Source of the DNA: Alphaproteobacteria bacterium
GTDB taxonomy: Bacteria > Pseudomonadota > Alphaproteobacteria > Micavibrionales > Micavibrionaceae
Assembly (NCBI GenBank): GCA_020442505.1
Contig: JAGRJZ010000078.1
Coordinates: 1 to 26,068, forward strand
DNA length: 26,068 nucleotides
Reading direction: 5' to 3'
Shown here piece by piece: positions 8,524 through 17,177 of the stretch. Every line of letters starts with the position of its first letter. The stretch's first letter is position 1. The notes under the pieces were generated by a model. The model had not been told where the DNA came from. It saw only the letters and a list, made by a program, of their open reading frames with translations, and searched no databases. Position numbers and translations under genes: made by a program.

Positions 8524-11406
8524 ATGGACGATCTTATCGCGGAGTTTCTGACGGAAACGAACGAATCGCTCGGTGATCTGGACACGGATCTCGTTAATTT
8601 GGAGCAAAATCCGAATGACATGGATCTGTTGTCGAAAATCTTTCGCCTTGTTCATACAATCAAGGGAACATGCGGTTTTTTGGGGCTTCCTCGACTTGAG
8701 GGGGTCGCGCACAAAGGGGAAGACGTTCTGGGGCTGTTTCGGGACGGGACGCTCCAGGTCACACCGGAGTATGTAACTCTGATTTTCGAGTGCCTGGATT
8801 GCATCAAGGAAATCATCAGCGGGATCGAAGAGACCGGATCCGAGCCGGCGGGGGACGATTCCGCACTGATCAGCCGGTTGGAAGCTGTTTACAACAGTGC
8901 CAACGGCAAGGAGCCCTCTCCGCAGGAAGCGCTGGACGCCCTTGTCAGGCAGGCCCGCGAGAACGTGGCGAAAGAAGCCGCAGAAAATACAAGCGTTTCG
9001 GAAGATGTCACGAGCGAGGACGAGGGCGAGGACGATTCGGAAGACGAAGAGGCGGACGAGGGAGATAGCGAAGGGGTTTCCTTGGATGAACTGGAAGCAG
9101 CTTTCCTAGCGGCGCCGGGACCCGAAGATATGGCTCCCTCTGCCCCTCAGGAACCGGCGCCCGTTGCGGTTGAAAAACCAGTCGTTTCCAAAACGAAACA
9201 GCCGCAAGAGCCTGCGGCGACAAAAGAAAGCGGCGTCGCGGCTCAATCGTTAAGGGTCAACGTGGACGTGCTGGAAAACCTGATGACGATGGTCAGCGAG
9301 CTTGTTTTGACCCGCAACCAGCTATTGCAGATTCTTCGTTCCCAGAAAGAGAGCGAATTTTCTGCGCCCTTGCAGCGTCTAAACCATGTTGTGTCCGATT
9401 TGCAGGAAGGGGTCATGAAAACCCGCATGCAGCCGATCGGCAATGCGTGGGCTAAATTGCCCCGGATTATCCGCGACATCAGCATCGATCTGAACAAAAA
9501 GATCGACCTGGATATGCGCGGCAAGGAGACCGAGCTGGATCGCCAAGTGCTTGAGCTTATCAAGGATCCGCTGACACACATGGTTCGTAATTCGGCGGAC
9601 CACGGGATCGAAACGCCGACCGAACGCGTGGCGGCCGGTAAGCCGGAAACCGGAAAATTGATCCTGAATGCCTATCATGAAGGCGGTCATATTATCATTG
9701 AGATTTCTGACGATGGTAAAGGTTTGAATACACAGAAGATCCGGGAAAAGGTTCTGGCAAACGGTCTGGCCACGGAAGAAGAGCTGGCCGATATGTCGAT
9801 TCAGCAAATTCAGCAATTTATCTTCAAGCCCGGTTTTTCGACGGCCGACAAAGTGACGGCCGTTTCCGGTCGCGGAGTCGGAATGGATGTCGTTCGAACG
9901 AATATCGAAAAGATTGGCGGTTCGATCGAGCTGAAGTCGACGGAAGGGAAGGGGTCTCGTTTCTTGATCAAGATTCCTCTGACCTTGGCAATCGTATCGG
10001 CCTTGATCGTCGAATCGGCCGGGGAGCGTTTTGCCATCCCGCAATTGGCCGTGCGAGAGCTTGTGATGGCCTCGACCGAAGGAGAAAACCGGATTGAAAC
10101 AATCAAGGGGACGCCGGTCTTCCGGTTGCGCGATCATCTGTTACCTCTGGTTTCGCTGCAGGAGCTCTTAAAAATTACGCCGCCGGAACCGGCGCCTGTG
10201 GTGGAAGCTGTCCCGACTTTGACCGAACAAGACATGGGAGAGGTCGAAACGCAAGCGCATGTCGACATGGATTCTTTTCTGGAGGATCTGGAAGACGACG
10301 AAGAAAGCACATCTCAAAACGACTATATCGTTGTCGCGCAAGTTGGCGCCTATATGTTCGGGATTATCGTCGACCGGGTTTTCGACACGGAAGAAATCGT
10401 TGTTAAGCCCGTTGCCGGGATTTTACGAGACATTGATATGTTCTCCGGCAACACGATTTTGGGAGACGGCAGCGTGATTATGATTCTCGACCCGGCCGGG
10501 ATCGCAAAATGTACGGGGGAAATCGATTCGTCGGATACGATGGATGTTAAGGAAGAGGATCTCCGGAAGCACGAATCCTCGCGTGAAAAAACATCGTTGT
10601 TGCTTTTTGCCGCCGGGGACGAAACGCCCAAGACTGTCCCGCTTGAACTTGTTTCCCGGCTAGAGGAAGTTGATATGGGCGCGATCGAAACTGCCAACGG
10701 TCATATGGTCGTTCAATATCGCGGCAAACTGATGCCTCTGGTCCCGTTCGATTCTCGCGTCCACGTTGAAGGAGAAAAACGTAAACCGGTTCTTGTTTTT
10801 TCGGACGACAACCACTCGATGGGGCTTGTCGTTGATCGTATCATCGATATTCTTGACGAATATATTGATGTTCAGATGGAAGGTGGCCAGGGTATCGTCG
10901 GGAGTGCTATCATCAACGAGAAATCAACGGATGTTGTGGATGTAGGTTATTATTTACGTCAGGTTAACCCAAACTGGTTTAAAAATCACGGTGATGAACC
11001 GTTCGAGAAAGGCGGTACAGCGGGGGCTCCTGGAAAACGTGTTTTGCTGGTAGAAGACAGCCCGTTTTTTCGCAATATGCTGTCGCCGATTCTGAAGGTT
11101 GCAGGGTACCGGGTTACGACGGCCGAAAGCGCGGTCAAGGCGTTAAAGCTATGCGAAGATGGAAAAATGTTCGATCTGATCATCAGCGATATCGAGATGC
11201 CTGAAATGAGCGGCTTTGAGTTCGCTGAAAAAGTTCGGGCCACCGAAAAATGGCAAGATACGCCTATGATAGCGCTGTCTTCGCACACAACGCCCCAAGA
11301 TATGGATCGGGGGATGCAGGCCGGGTTCAGCAAATATGTCGCAAAATTCGATCGGGACACGTTGCTGGATACGCTCTCGCAAACCTTGTCCGAATACGCA
11401 GCATAA
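8524..11406 (+). CDS. cheA: Hybrid chemotaxis histidine kinase CheA with tandem CheW and C-terminal receiver domains
   Basis: A 960-residue CheA; E. coli CheA has 654. Domains in order: P1/Hpt (1-110) with phospho-His44 in LVHTIKGTCGFLG; an Asp/Glu-rich linker (about 158-184) and a Pro/Ala linker where P2 would be; the P3 dimerisation helices (about 241-305); the P4 kinase with DPLTHMVRNSADHG, ISDDGKG and GRGVGMDVV; and P5/CheW from about 493. P5 is interrupted by an acidic, proline-rich insert (about 552-599, ending LEDLEDDEEST) and then resumes with VAQVGAYMFGIIVDRVFDTE. A second CheW-like domain (about 689-815) and a receiver domain (838-955, phospho-Asp889 in ISDIEMPEMSG) follow. The ATG at 8524 has GGGGAGAG just upstream. 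It heads cheA-W-Y-B-R. The receiver may act as a phosphate sink or internal brake; that is inference. Confidence 0.95.
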   Translation: MDDLIAEFLTETNESLGDLDTDLVNLEQNPNDMDLLSKIFRLVHTIKGTCGFLGLPRLEGVAHKGEDVLGLFRDGTLQVTPEYVTLIFECLDCIKEIISGIEETGSEPAGDDSALISRLEAVYNSANGKEPSPQEALDALVRQARENVAKEAAENTSVSEDVTSEDEGEDDSEDEEADEGDSEGVSLDELEAAFLAAPGPEDMAPSAPQEPAPVAVEKPVVSKTKQPQEPAATKESGVAAQSLRVNVDVLENLMTMVSELVLTRNQLLQILRSQKESEFSAPLQRLNHVVSDLQEGVMKTRMQPIGNAWAKLPRIIRDISIDLNKKIDLDMRGKETELDRQVLELIKDPLTHMVRNSADHGIETPTERVAAGKPETGKLILNAYHEGGHIIIEISDDGKGLNTQKIREKVLANGLATEEELADMSIQQIQQFIFKPGFSTADKVTAVSGRGVGMDVVRTNIEKIGGSIELKSTEGKGSRFLIKIPLTLAIVSALIVESAGERFAIPQLAVRELVMASTEGENRIETIKGTPVFRLRDHLLPLVSLQELLKITPPEPAPVVEAVPTLTEQDMGEVETQAHVDMDSFLEDLEDDEESTSQNDYIVVAQVGAYMFGIIVDRVFDTEEIVVKPVAGILRDIDMFSGNTILGDGSVIMILDPAGIAKCTGEIDSSDTMDVKEEDLRKHESSREKTSLLLFAAGDETPKTVPLELVSRLEEVDMGAIETANGHMVVQYRGKLMPLVPFDSRVHVEGEKRKPVLVFSDDNHSMGLVVDRIIDILDEYIDVQMEGGQGIVGSAIINEKSTDVVDVGYYLRQVNPNWFKNHGDEPFEKGGTAGAPGKRVLLVEDSPFFRNMLSPILKVAGYRVTTAESAVKALKLCEDGKMFDLIISDIEMPEMSGFEFAEKVRATEKWQDTPMIALSSHTTPQDMDRGMQAGFSKYVAKFDRDTLLDTLSQTLSEYAA

Positions 11407-11418
11407 GGGGAGGAAAAC

Positions 11419-11907
11419 ATGACGCAAAAGGCAGAAGCGAGACGGGACAGATCCGCCAAGACGGCTGAAGAGTTAGGCCCTTCGGAGGATTATCTGACCG
11501 TGATGATCGCGGGACAGATGTTTGGAATACCGGTCCTCCAGGTTCAGGATGTACTGGGCCAGCAAAAAGTGACCCGTATTCCTCTGGCCCCGGCCGAGGT
11601 TGCCGGATCCCTGAATCTGCGTGGCCGGATTGTAACCGCGATTGACGTTCGCCGGCGTCTGGGGATGGATCCTGATGCAGAAAAGCACAAAGAAATGAGT
11701 GTCGTCGTCGAACACGAAAACGAGTTGTATAGTTTGGTGATTGACGATGTGGGCGATGTTCTGACGCTTTATAATAAGGATTTCGACGCGAATCCGGCAA
11801 CGCTGGACCCTGTCTGGCGCGAGATTTCGATGGGGATATATCGCCTGAAAGACAGACTTTTGGTTGTTCTGGATGTCCCTAAATTGTTGAATACCGTCCA
11901 TCTGTGA
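11419..11907 (+). CDS. cheW: Chemotaxis coupling protein CheW
   Basis: A 162-residue adaptor linking chemoreceptors to CheA. It is a single CheW domain: YLTVMIAGQMFGIPVLQVQD opens the first beta barrel, LNLRGRIVTAIDVRRRLG is the signature turn, and LYSLVIDDVGDVL opens the second barrel. About 22 charged residues precede the domain, a little more than in E. coli CheW. It begins 12 bases after cheA with a strong ribosome site (GGGGAGGA), so it should be co-expressed with it. Its last bases come shortly before the cheY start. Confidence 0.95.
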   Translation: MTQKAEARRDRSAKTAEELGPSEDYLTVMIAGQMFGIPVLQVQDVLGQQKVTRIPLAPAEVAGSLNLRGRIVTAIDVRRRLGMDPDAEKHKEMSVVVEHENELYSLVIDDVGDVLTLYNKDFDANPATLDPVWREISMGIYRLKDRLLVVLDVPKLLNTVHL

Positions 11908-11930
11908 AAGAGGTTGATGAAGGAAAAATC

Positions 11931-12296
11931 ATGAAAACATGTCTGATTGTTGATGACAGCCGCGTTGTTCGCAAGGTCGCGCGCCGGATTGTTGAGGATC
12001 TGGGGCTTCAATGCGATGAAGCCGAAGACGGACAGAAGGCTTACGAGGCGTGTGAAAAAACCATGCCTGACGCGGTGTTGCTGGATTGGAACATGCCGGT
12101 GATGAGTGGCATTGAGTTTCTTGAAAAGCTCCGCCAGATGCCGGGAGGAACGGCGCCGAAGGTTGTGTTTTGTACAACTGAAAATGATCTGGCGCATATT
12201 ACTCGGGCGGTTCAGGCCGGCGCGGATGAGTACATTATGAAACCTTTCGACAGCGATATCATTCGGGACAAATTTTCCCAAGTCGGCATTATATAG
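11931..12296 (+). CDS. cheY: CheY-type single-domain response regulator
   Basis: A 121-residue stand-alone receiver that would take phosphate from CheA-P and bind the flagellar switch. Key residues are visible: the acidic pair in LIVDDSR, phospho-acceptor Asp52 in VLLDWNMPVMSG, the switch Thr in VFCTTEND, and the conserved Lys in EYIMKPFD. There is no output domain. I chose ATG 11931, with AAGGA eight bases upstream, over an in-frame ATG at 11904 inside the end of cheW. The start sequence MKTCLIVDD is typical. An alternative is a CheY-like phosphate sink, since the receiver of CheA also competes for phosphate. Confidence 0.93.
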   Translation: MKTCLIVDDSRVVRKVARRIVEDLGLQCDEAEDGQKAYEACEKTMPDAVLLDWNMPVMSGIEFLEKLRQMPGGTAPKVVFCTTENDLAHITRAVQAGADEYIMKPFDSDIIRDKFSQVGII

Positions 12297-12327
12297 AAAA
12301 AACAAGCAAGAAAGGTACGCGGCGGGA

Positions 12328-13467
12328 ATGGTGCTTTCTCCGGGGGATTCGAAAATCAAGGTTATGCTGGTGGATGATTCAGCCGTCATCAGGGGGCTGA
12401 TTTCGCGTGCGCTGGAAAAAGATCCAGATGTTCACATCGCAGCGTCGGTCCATAACGGTCAAGCCGCCGTTGACGCGATTGAACGGATTGCTCCGGACGT
12501 TGTGCTTCTCGACATTGAGATGCCGGTGATGGACGGTCTGAGCGCCTTGCCGCTGTTGCTCCAGAAAAAACCAGGGGTCAAGGTTTTAATGTGTTCGACT
12601 CTCAGCAAGCAGGGCGCGACTGTGACCATGCGCGCGCTGGAACTGGGCGCAACGGACTACATTACCAAGCCGACGGCGCGGGAGCTCAGCAGCGCGGAAG
12701 ATTTTCAAACCGAGTTGGTGCGTTTGGTGCGGGCACTAGGCGGGAAGCCCGCCTTTCGGTCCGTGGCGTTGCCGCCGGGGGGGGCTTCCGCGGGGGCGCC
12801 GGCGCCTGCTGGTCGGAACACGACGGGGACAACGTCCCAGCTTTTTCGAGGCGCGGATGTCAAATTACGCAACGATTCGATGGCTTATAAAGGTAAGCCT
12901 GATATTCTTGCCATTGGTAGTTCGACCGGCGGACCGCAAGCGTTGTTCGAGGTCATCAAAAGCTTTCAAGCTTTTGATATCCCTATCGTTATCACTCAGC
13001 ATATGCCCAAAACCTTTACGCATATTCTGGCCCAGCATATTCAGCAACATTGCGGAATTACCTGTCACGAAGGGGCGCAGGGAATGGCCCTGGAAAAAGG
13101 AAACGCTTATGTCGCGCCGGGCGGATTTCACATGCTGTTTAGAAAAGATGGATTGAAGGTTACGATTGATTTGAACGACGGACCGCAGGAAAACTTCTGT
13201 AAACCTGCTGTTGATCCGATGATGCGGAGTCTGATCGAGATTTACGGTTCCAAAATCCTGGCAGTTATTCTGACGGGCATGGGATATGACGGCCAGAAGG
13301 GATGCGCCGCGCTGGTCGAACGGGGCGGGCGCGTTGTTGCCCAAGATGAGGAAACGAGCGTCGTGTGGGGTATGCCCGGGGCTGTCGCGACAACGGGCTT
13401 GTGCTCCGCCGTTTTACCGCTTAAGGATATCGGGCCGTGGGTCCGACGTTCCGTAATGGGCGTGTGA
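12328..13467 (+). CDS. cheB: Chemotaxis receptor methylesterase/glutamine deamidase CheB
   Basis: A 379-residue enzyme that removes methyl groups from chemoreceptor glutamates for adaptation. The N-terminal receiver has phospho-Asp62 in LLDIEMPVMDG and Lys in DYITKPT. A linker rich in Gly, Ala and Pro (about 150-175) joins it to the catalytic domain. The triad is intact: Ser199 in IGSSTGGPQA (codon 12922-12924), His225 in ITQHMPKTFT, and Asp321 in LTGMGYDG. The C-terminal stretch QDEETSVVWGMPGAV is a family hallmark. It starts 31 bases after cheY. The ribosome site is weak (purine-rich GGCGGGA directly before ATG), so translation may depend on upstream genes. Confidence 0.95.
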   Translation: MVLSPGDSKIKVMLVDDSAVIRGLISRALEKDPDVHIAASVHNGQAAVDAIERIAPDVVLLDIEMPVMDGLSALPLLLQKKPGVKVLMCSTLSKQGATVTMRALELGATDYITKPTARELSSAEDFQTELVRLVRALGGKPAFRSVALPPGGASAGAPAPAGRNTTGTTSQLFRGADVKLRNDSMAYKGKPDILAIGSSTGGPQALFEVIKSFQAFDIPIVITQHMPKTFTHILAQHIQQHCGITCHEGAQGMALEKGNAYVAPGGFHMLFRKDGLKVTIDLNDGPQENFCKPAVDPMMRSLIEIYGSKILAVILTGMGYDGQKGCAALVERGGRVVAQDEETSVVWGMPGAVATTGLCSAVLPLKDIGPWVRRSVMGV

Positions 13468-13494
13468 TAGGGGATAGAGGAAGAAGAGAATCCA

Positions 13495-14346
13495 ATGCAT
13501 ATTCGTGATTTTGATTTTTATAAGGATTTTTTATACAAAAAATCGGGTCTCAGTTTGACCTCCGATAAGTCTTATCTTCTCGATTCCCGTCTGACTCCGA
13601 TTGCCCGCCAGTTTGGATATGCGTCGTTGGACGCTATGACGACGACGTTACGGGCGGTTCCTCCCCAGGATCTTGTCAAGGCCGTCGTCGAGGCCATGAC
13701 GACGAACGAAACGTCTTTTTTCCGGGATAGCAAACCGTTTGATACCTTCCGGGATACGGTTTTGCCCTATCTTTTGAAAAAGCGGGCGACAACGAAGCGC
13801 CTGCGGATCTGGTCGGCGGCTTGTTCCAGTGGCCAGGAAGCGTATTCCCTTGCCATGCTTCTGAAGGAAAAAGCTAACCTCACCGCTGGCTGGACGATCG
13901 AGATCATGGGGACGGATATCTCCGAGGACATTGTTGCCCAGGCGCAAAAGGCCGAATACTCCCAGTTTGAGGTTCAGCGTGGCTTGCCGATTATGCTGCT
14001 GATGAAATATTTCACCCAGGTCGGCGACCGGTGGCAATTGCGCGACGATATCAAGAGCATGGTCAAGTTCAAGTATTTTAACCTGTTGGATAATATGGCG
14101 GCTCTTGGCACGTTCGATATCATTTTTTGTCGGAACGTTCTGATTTATTTTGATCCGCCCTTGAAAAAACAGGTGTTCGAGGGCATGGCCCGGCAGCTTT
14201 CCGACGATGGGTTCCTGTTCCTCGGGGGGGCCGAGACCATTATGGGTTTTACAGAAACATTCAAGCCGCTGGGTCAATATCGGGGGTTATACGGTCTGAC
14301 CAAGACGGAATATGACCAGGAATCGCTTGCGCAAACGGGCTCATAG
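13495..14346 (+). CDS. cheR: Chemoreceptor glutamate methyltransferase CheR
   Basis: A 283-residue S-adenosylmethionine-dependent methyltransferase that methylates chemoreceptors, opposing CheB. The N-terminal helical domain ends in VEAMTTNETSFFRDSKPFD, the substrate-contact motif of the family. The SAM-binding fold follows with RIWSAACSSGQEAYSLAML (motif I), EIMGTDISEDIV, and FDIIFCRNVLIYFDPP. There are no TPR repeats or extra domains. It begins 27 bases after cheB behind a purine-rich leader (GAGGAAGAAGAGAA) and closes the che cluster. No cheD, cheX, cheZ or receptor gene is seen here, so receptors must be encoded elsewhere. Confidence 0.95.
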   Translation: MHIRDFDFYKDFLYKKSGLSLTSDKSYLLDSRLTPIARQFGYASLDAMTTTLRAVPPQDLVKAVVEAMTTNETSFFRDSKPFDTFRDTVLPYLLKKRATTKRLRIWSAACSSGQEAYSLAMLLKEKANLTAGWTIEIMGTDISEDIVAQAQKAEYSQFEVQRGLPIMLLMKYFTQVGDRWQLRDDIKSMVKFKYFNLLDNMAALGTFDIIFCRNVLIYFDPPLKKQVFEGMARQLSDDGFLFLGGAETIMGFTETFKPLGQYRGLYGLTKTEYDQESLAQTGS

Positions 14347-14389
14347 GATTACAACAGGCCATCTTTCAACAGCTTTTAAAGGATGCGCC

Positions 14390-16024
14390 ATGAGTTCTGC
14401 TCTTGCTTCTGACACCCGTTCCGATTCCCGTACTATTCGTGATCCGCGTGCCGTGCCGATCAAACGGGCTCTGCTTTCCGTCTCGGACAAAGAGGGTCTT
14501 GCCGATTTCGCGCAAACCTTGGCCGATCGCGGGGTTGAGATTCTTTCGACCGGCGGGACGGCGCGTATCTTGAAAGATGCCGGGATCGCGGTGCAGGACG
14601 TGTCCGATTACACCGGCTTTCCAGAAATTATGGACGGCCGGGTCAAGACCCTTCATCCGAAGGTCCATGGCGGGATTTTGGCCCGCAGGGACAAGGAAGA
14701 CCACAAGGCTGCGATGGCGGAGAACGATATCGGCGCGATCGATATGCTGGTGGTGAATCTCTATCCGTTTGCGGCCGTGGTGCAGGACGGCGCGGATTTC
14801 GACATGGCGATCGAAAACATCGACATTGGCGGTCCTGCAATGGTTCGTGCCGCAGCCAAAAACCACGAATTCGTGACCATTGTCACAGATCCGCAGGACT
14901 ATGATGCCGTGTTGAAGGATATGGACGCCCATGACGGCGCGACGAGTCATGCGCTCCGCAAGCGTTTAGCTGCGAATGCTTATGCTCTGACGGCGACTTA
15001 CGATGCGACGATTTCAAGCTGGTTTGCCGCGCAAGTCGACCGGGAGGCCTTTCCCCGTCGGATCAGCTTTTCCGGAACGCTGCAAGAGGTCCTGCGCTAC
15101 GGAGAAAATCCCCACCAGCAGGCCGCGCTTTACCTGGACGGCACTGTGCGTCCGGGCGTGGCAACGGCCAGCCAGCTGCAGGGAAAAGCGTTGTCGTATA
15201 ATAATCTGAATGACGCGGACGCTGCGTTCGAGCTGGTCGCGGAATTCGACGCGCCCGCCGTGGCGATCATCAAGCATGCCAATCCCTGTGGCGTGGCTAT
15301 CGGGCCGGATTGTCTGGAAGCCTACCGATTGGCGTTGCGCTGCGATCCGGTCAGCGCCTTTGGCGGGATTATCGCCCTGAACCGTCTCTTGGACCGCGAA
15401 ACGGCGGAGGAGATCATCAAGATCATGAGCGAGGTCATCATCGCGCCGGCGGTAGAAAACGCGGCGCTGGAGGTTTTGGCTACGAAAAAGAATCTGCGCG
15501 TTCTGACGACCGGGGCAATGCCCGATCCGGCCGCGCCACGCAGGCAGGCCCGCATGATTGCGGGCGGCTTGCTTGTACAGGACACGGATAACGGCGTTAT
15601 CACATCGGATAGGATGAGGGTCGTAACCGAGCGCGAGCCGACCGACTCTGAAAAGCAGGATATGCTCTTTGCCTTTAAGGTGTGCAAACACGTTAAATCC
15701 AACGCTATCGTCTATGTGAAGGACCAGGCAACAGTCGGGATTGGCGCTGGCCAGATGAGCCGGGTGGACTCTTCCCGTATCGCGGCGCATAAGGCGCAGG
15801 AGGCGGCGAAGGCCGCCGGTATAGACCGCTCTCTGGCTAGCGGATCTGTCGTCGCGTCCGATGCGTTCTTTCCCTTTCCGGACGGGTTGATAGCCGCCGC
15901 GGAAGCGGGCGCTACGGCCGTGATCCAGCCAGGCGGTTCCATCCGTGATGAGGACGTCATCGCCGCCGCGGACGAGCGCGGTCTGGCCATGGTGTTTACC
16001 GACATGCGGCACTTCCGCCACTGA
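14390..16024 (+). CDS. purH: Bifunctional AICAR formyltransferase/IMP cyclohydrolase PurH
   Basis: A 544-residue cytoplasmic enzyme for the last two steps of purine synthesis: formylation of AICAR, then ring closure to IMP. The N-terminal cyclohydrolase domain shows ALLSVSDKEGLADFA, LSTGGTARILKDAG, and MDGRVKTLHPKVHGGILARR. The C-terminal transformylase shows LRYGENPHQQAALY, IIKHANPCGVAIG with catalytic His296, DPVSAFGGIIALNR, GIGAGQMSRVDSSRIA, and the terminal TDMRHFRH. The start is ATG 14390, with AAAGGA eight bases upstream, rather than an in-frame ATG at 14312 inside cheR. It lies 43 bases after cheR on the same strand, so read-through from the che operon is possible although the function is unrelated. 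It converges with hflK, with 31 bases between stops. Confidence 0.97.
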   Translation: MSSALASDTRSDSRTIRDPRAVPIKRALLSVSDKEGLADFAQTLADRGVEILSTGGTARILKDAGIAVQDVSDYTGFPEIMDGRVKTLHPKVHGGILARRDKEDHKAAMAENDIGAIDMLVVNLYPFAAVVQDGADFDMAIENIDIGGPAMVRAAAKNHEFVTIVTDPQDYDAVLKDMDAHDGATSHALRKRLAANAYALTATYDATISSWFAAQVDREAFPRRISFSGTLQEVLRYGENPHQQAALYLDGTVRPGVATASQLQGKALSYNNLNDADAAFELVAEFDAPAVAIIKHANPCGVAIGPDCLEAYRLALRCDPVSAFGGIIALNRLLDRETAEEIIKIMSEVIIAPAVENAALEVLATKKNLRVLTTGAMPDPAAPRRQARMIAGGLLVQDTDNGVITSDRMRVVTEREPTDSEKQDMLFAFKVCKHVKSNAIVYVKDQATVGIGAGQMSRVDSSRIAAHKAQEAAKAAGIDRSLASGSVVASDAFFPFPDGLIAAAEAGATAVIQPGGSIRDEDVIAAADERGLAMVFTDMRHFRH

Positions 16025-16055
16025 TGGCGGCAGGCAAAGGGTCTTGGGGGCGCTC

Positions 16056-17177
16056 TTATTTCCCCCCCGTCGCAGGTTTCAGCTCGCTTAACGGAAGGTA
16101 GGGAACAACGCCGCCGCCTTGGCCGTTCTCGTCGAGAATAATTTTTTGCGCGTTTTTCAAAACGTCTTCCATGGTTTCGATATACATACGCTCCCGCGTG
16201 ACGTCTTTCCCGCTCAGATAGGCTTCGTATACCGCGTTGAAACGTTCGGCGTCCCCGGTTGCCCGGGCGATGGTGGATTGTTTATACGCCTCGGCGTCCT
16301 GTTTCATTTTAATGGCCTGTCCCCGGGCCTTGGGCAGGATGTCGTTGCGATATTGTTCGGCCTTGTTCTGGACGCTTTCAGCATCCTGCTTGGCCGATTG
16401 CATATCCTGGAAGGCTTCTTGGACATGCGGGTGGACCACGGCATTTTTCACCAGAAACTGGGAAATATTGATCCCGGATTGATATTCGTCGAGATTCCGG
16501 ACCAGGATCTTTTGCGCGGCATCGGCGACTTTTACCCGCTCCTGCGTGATGATCTGGGACATCGGAGTCTGACCGACGACTTCGCGGATCGCGCTTTCCG
16601 CGACTTTTTTAATCGTGGATTCGGGATCTTCGATGTTGAACAAATAATCCTCGGCAGATTTAATATTCCAGCGCACCACCATGTCGATATCGACGATGTT
16701 CAGGTCCGAGGTCAGCATCAGGCTTTCTGCCGGTACGTCCCGGGTGCCGGAGGTCCCGCGTCCGGCATAGGCGGCAAATCCGATTCCCATCTCGCGGACC
16801 GTAGTGACGTTGACCTTTGAGACGGTTTCGATCGGCCAGGGCGCGTGATAGCCCAGCCCCGGGGTGGTTTGGGTGCGTTCCCATGCACCAAAGCGCTGGA
16901 TGACGGCATGTTCCTCGGGCGTGACGGTGTAAAAACCGCTAGCAAGCCAGAGCGTAGCTGCAGCCAAAACAAATAGAGTTAGCACTTTGCCGCCGCCGAT
17001 TCCTCCCGGCATGACGTCGCGCAGGTTTTCCTGCGCCCGGCGGAGCATTTCGTCCAGGTCGGGCGGCACGTCTTTTCCACCGCCGCCCGATCCGCCGGGA
17101 CTGCTTCCCCAAGGGCCTTTGCCGTTTTCGCCACGATCTCCGCGGCCCCAGGGGTTTTTATTGTCGTTCTCGGGCAT
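16056..17177 (-). CDS. hflK: HflK-like SPFH/band 7 membrane protein
   Basis: A 373-residue inner-membrane protein. HflK normally pairs with HflC to form a large cage around the FtsH protease and control its access to membrane substrates. The first 70 residues are Gly/Asn/Pro-rich and charged (NPWGRGDRGENGKGPWG), as in HflK. A single membrane span (about 74-96, VLTLFVLAAATLWLASGF) leads into the SPFH domain (TPEEHAVIQRFGAWERT, LGYHAPWPIETV, REVVGQTPMSQII). A coiled-coil tail rich in Gln, Ala and Lys (AEQYRNDILPKARGQ) ends in a short Gly/Pro segment. Start ATG 17177 has AAAGGAAA upstream. Unusually, no hflC follows: the next gene is convergent purH. The Gly-rich N-terminus argues for HflK rather than HflC. 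Confidence 0.9.
   Translation of the reverse strand: MPENDNKNPWGRGDRGENGKGPWGSSPGGSGGGGKDVPPDLDEMLRRAQENLRDVMPGGIGGGKVLTLFVLAAATLWLASGFYTVTPEEHAVIQRFGAWERTQTTPGLGYHAPWPIETVSKVNVTTVREMGIGFAAYAGRGTSGTRDVPAESLMLTSDLNIVDIDMVVRWNIKSAEDYLFNIEDPESTIKKVAESAIREVVGQTPMSQIITQERVKVADAAQKILVRNLDEYQSGINISQFLVKNAVVHPHVQEAFQDMQSAKQDAESVQNKAEQYRNDILPKARGQAIKMKQDAEAYKQSTIARATGDAERFNAVYEAYLSGKDVTRERMYIETMEDVLKNAQKIILDENGQGGGVVPYLPLSELKPATGGK

Noticed and set aside
15014..16021. A 335-codon minus-strand open frame inside purH
   Set aside because: It is antisense to the conserved transformylase domain, has low-complexity Arg/Gly/His composition and no ribosome site or recognisable motif.
16025..16100. G-run and C-run between purH and hflK as a bidirectional terminator
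   Set aside because: The C-run is part of the hflK coding sequence (Gly codons at its end), the pairing is poor, and no T-run follows on either strand.
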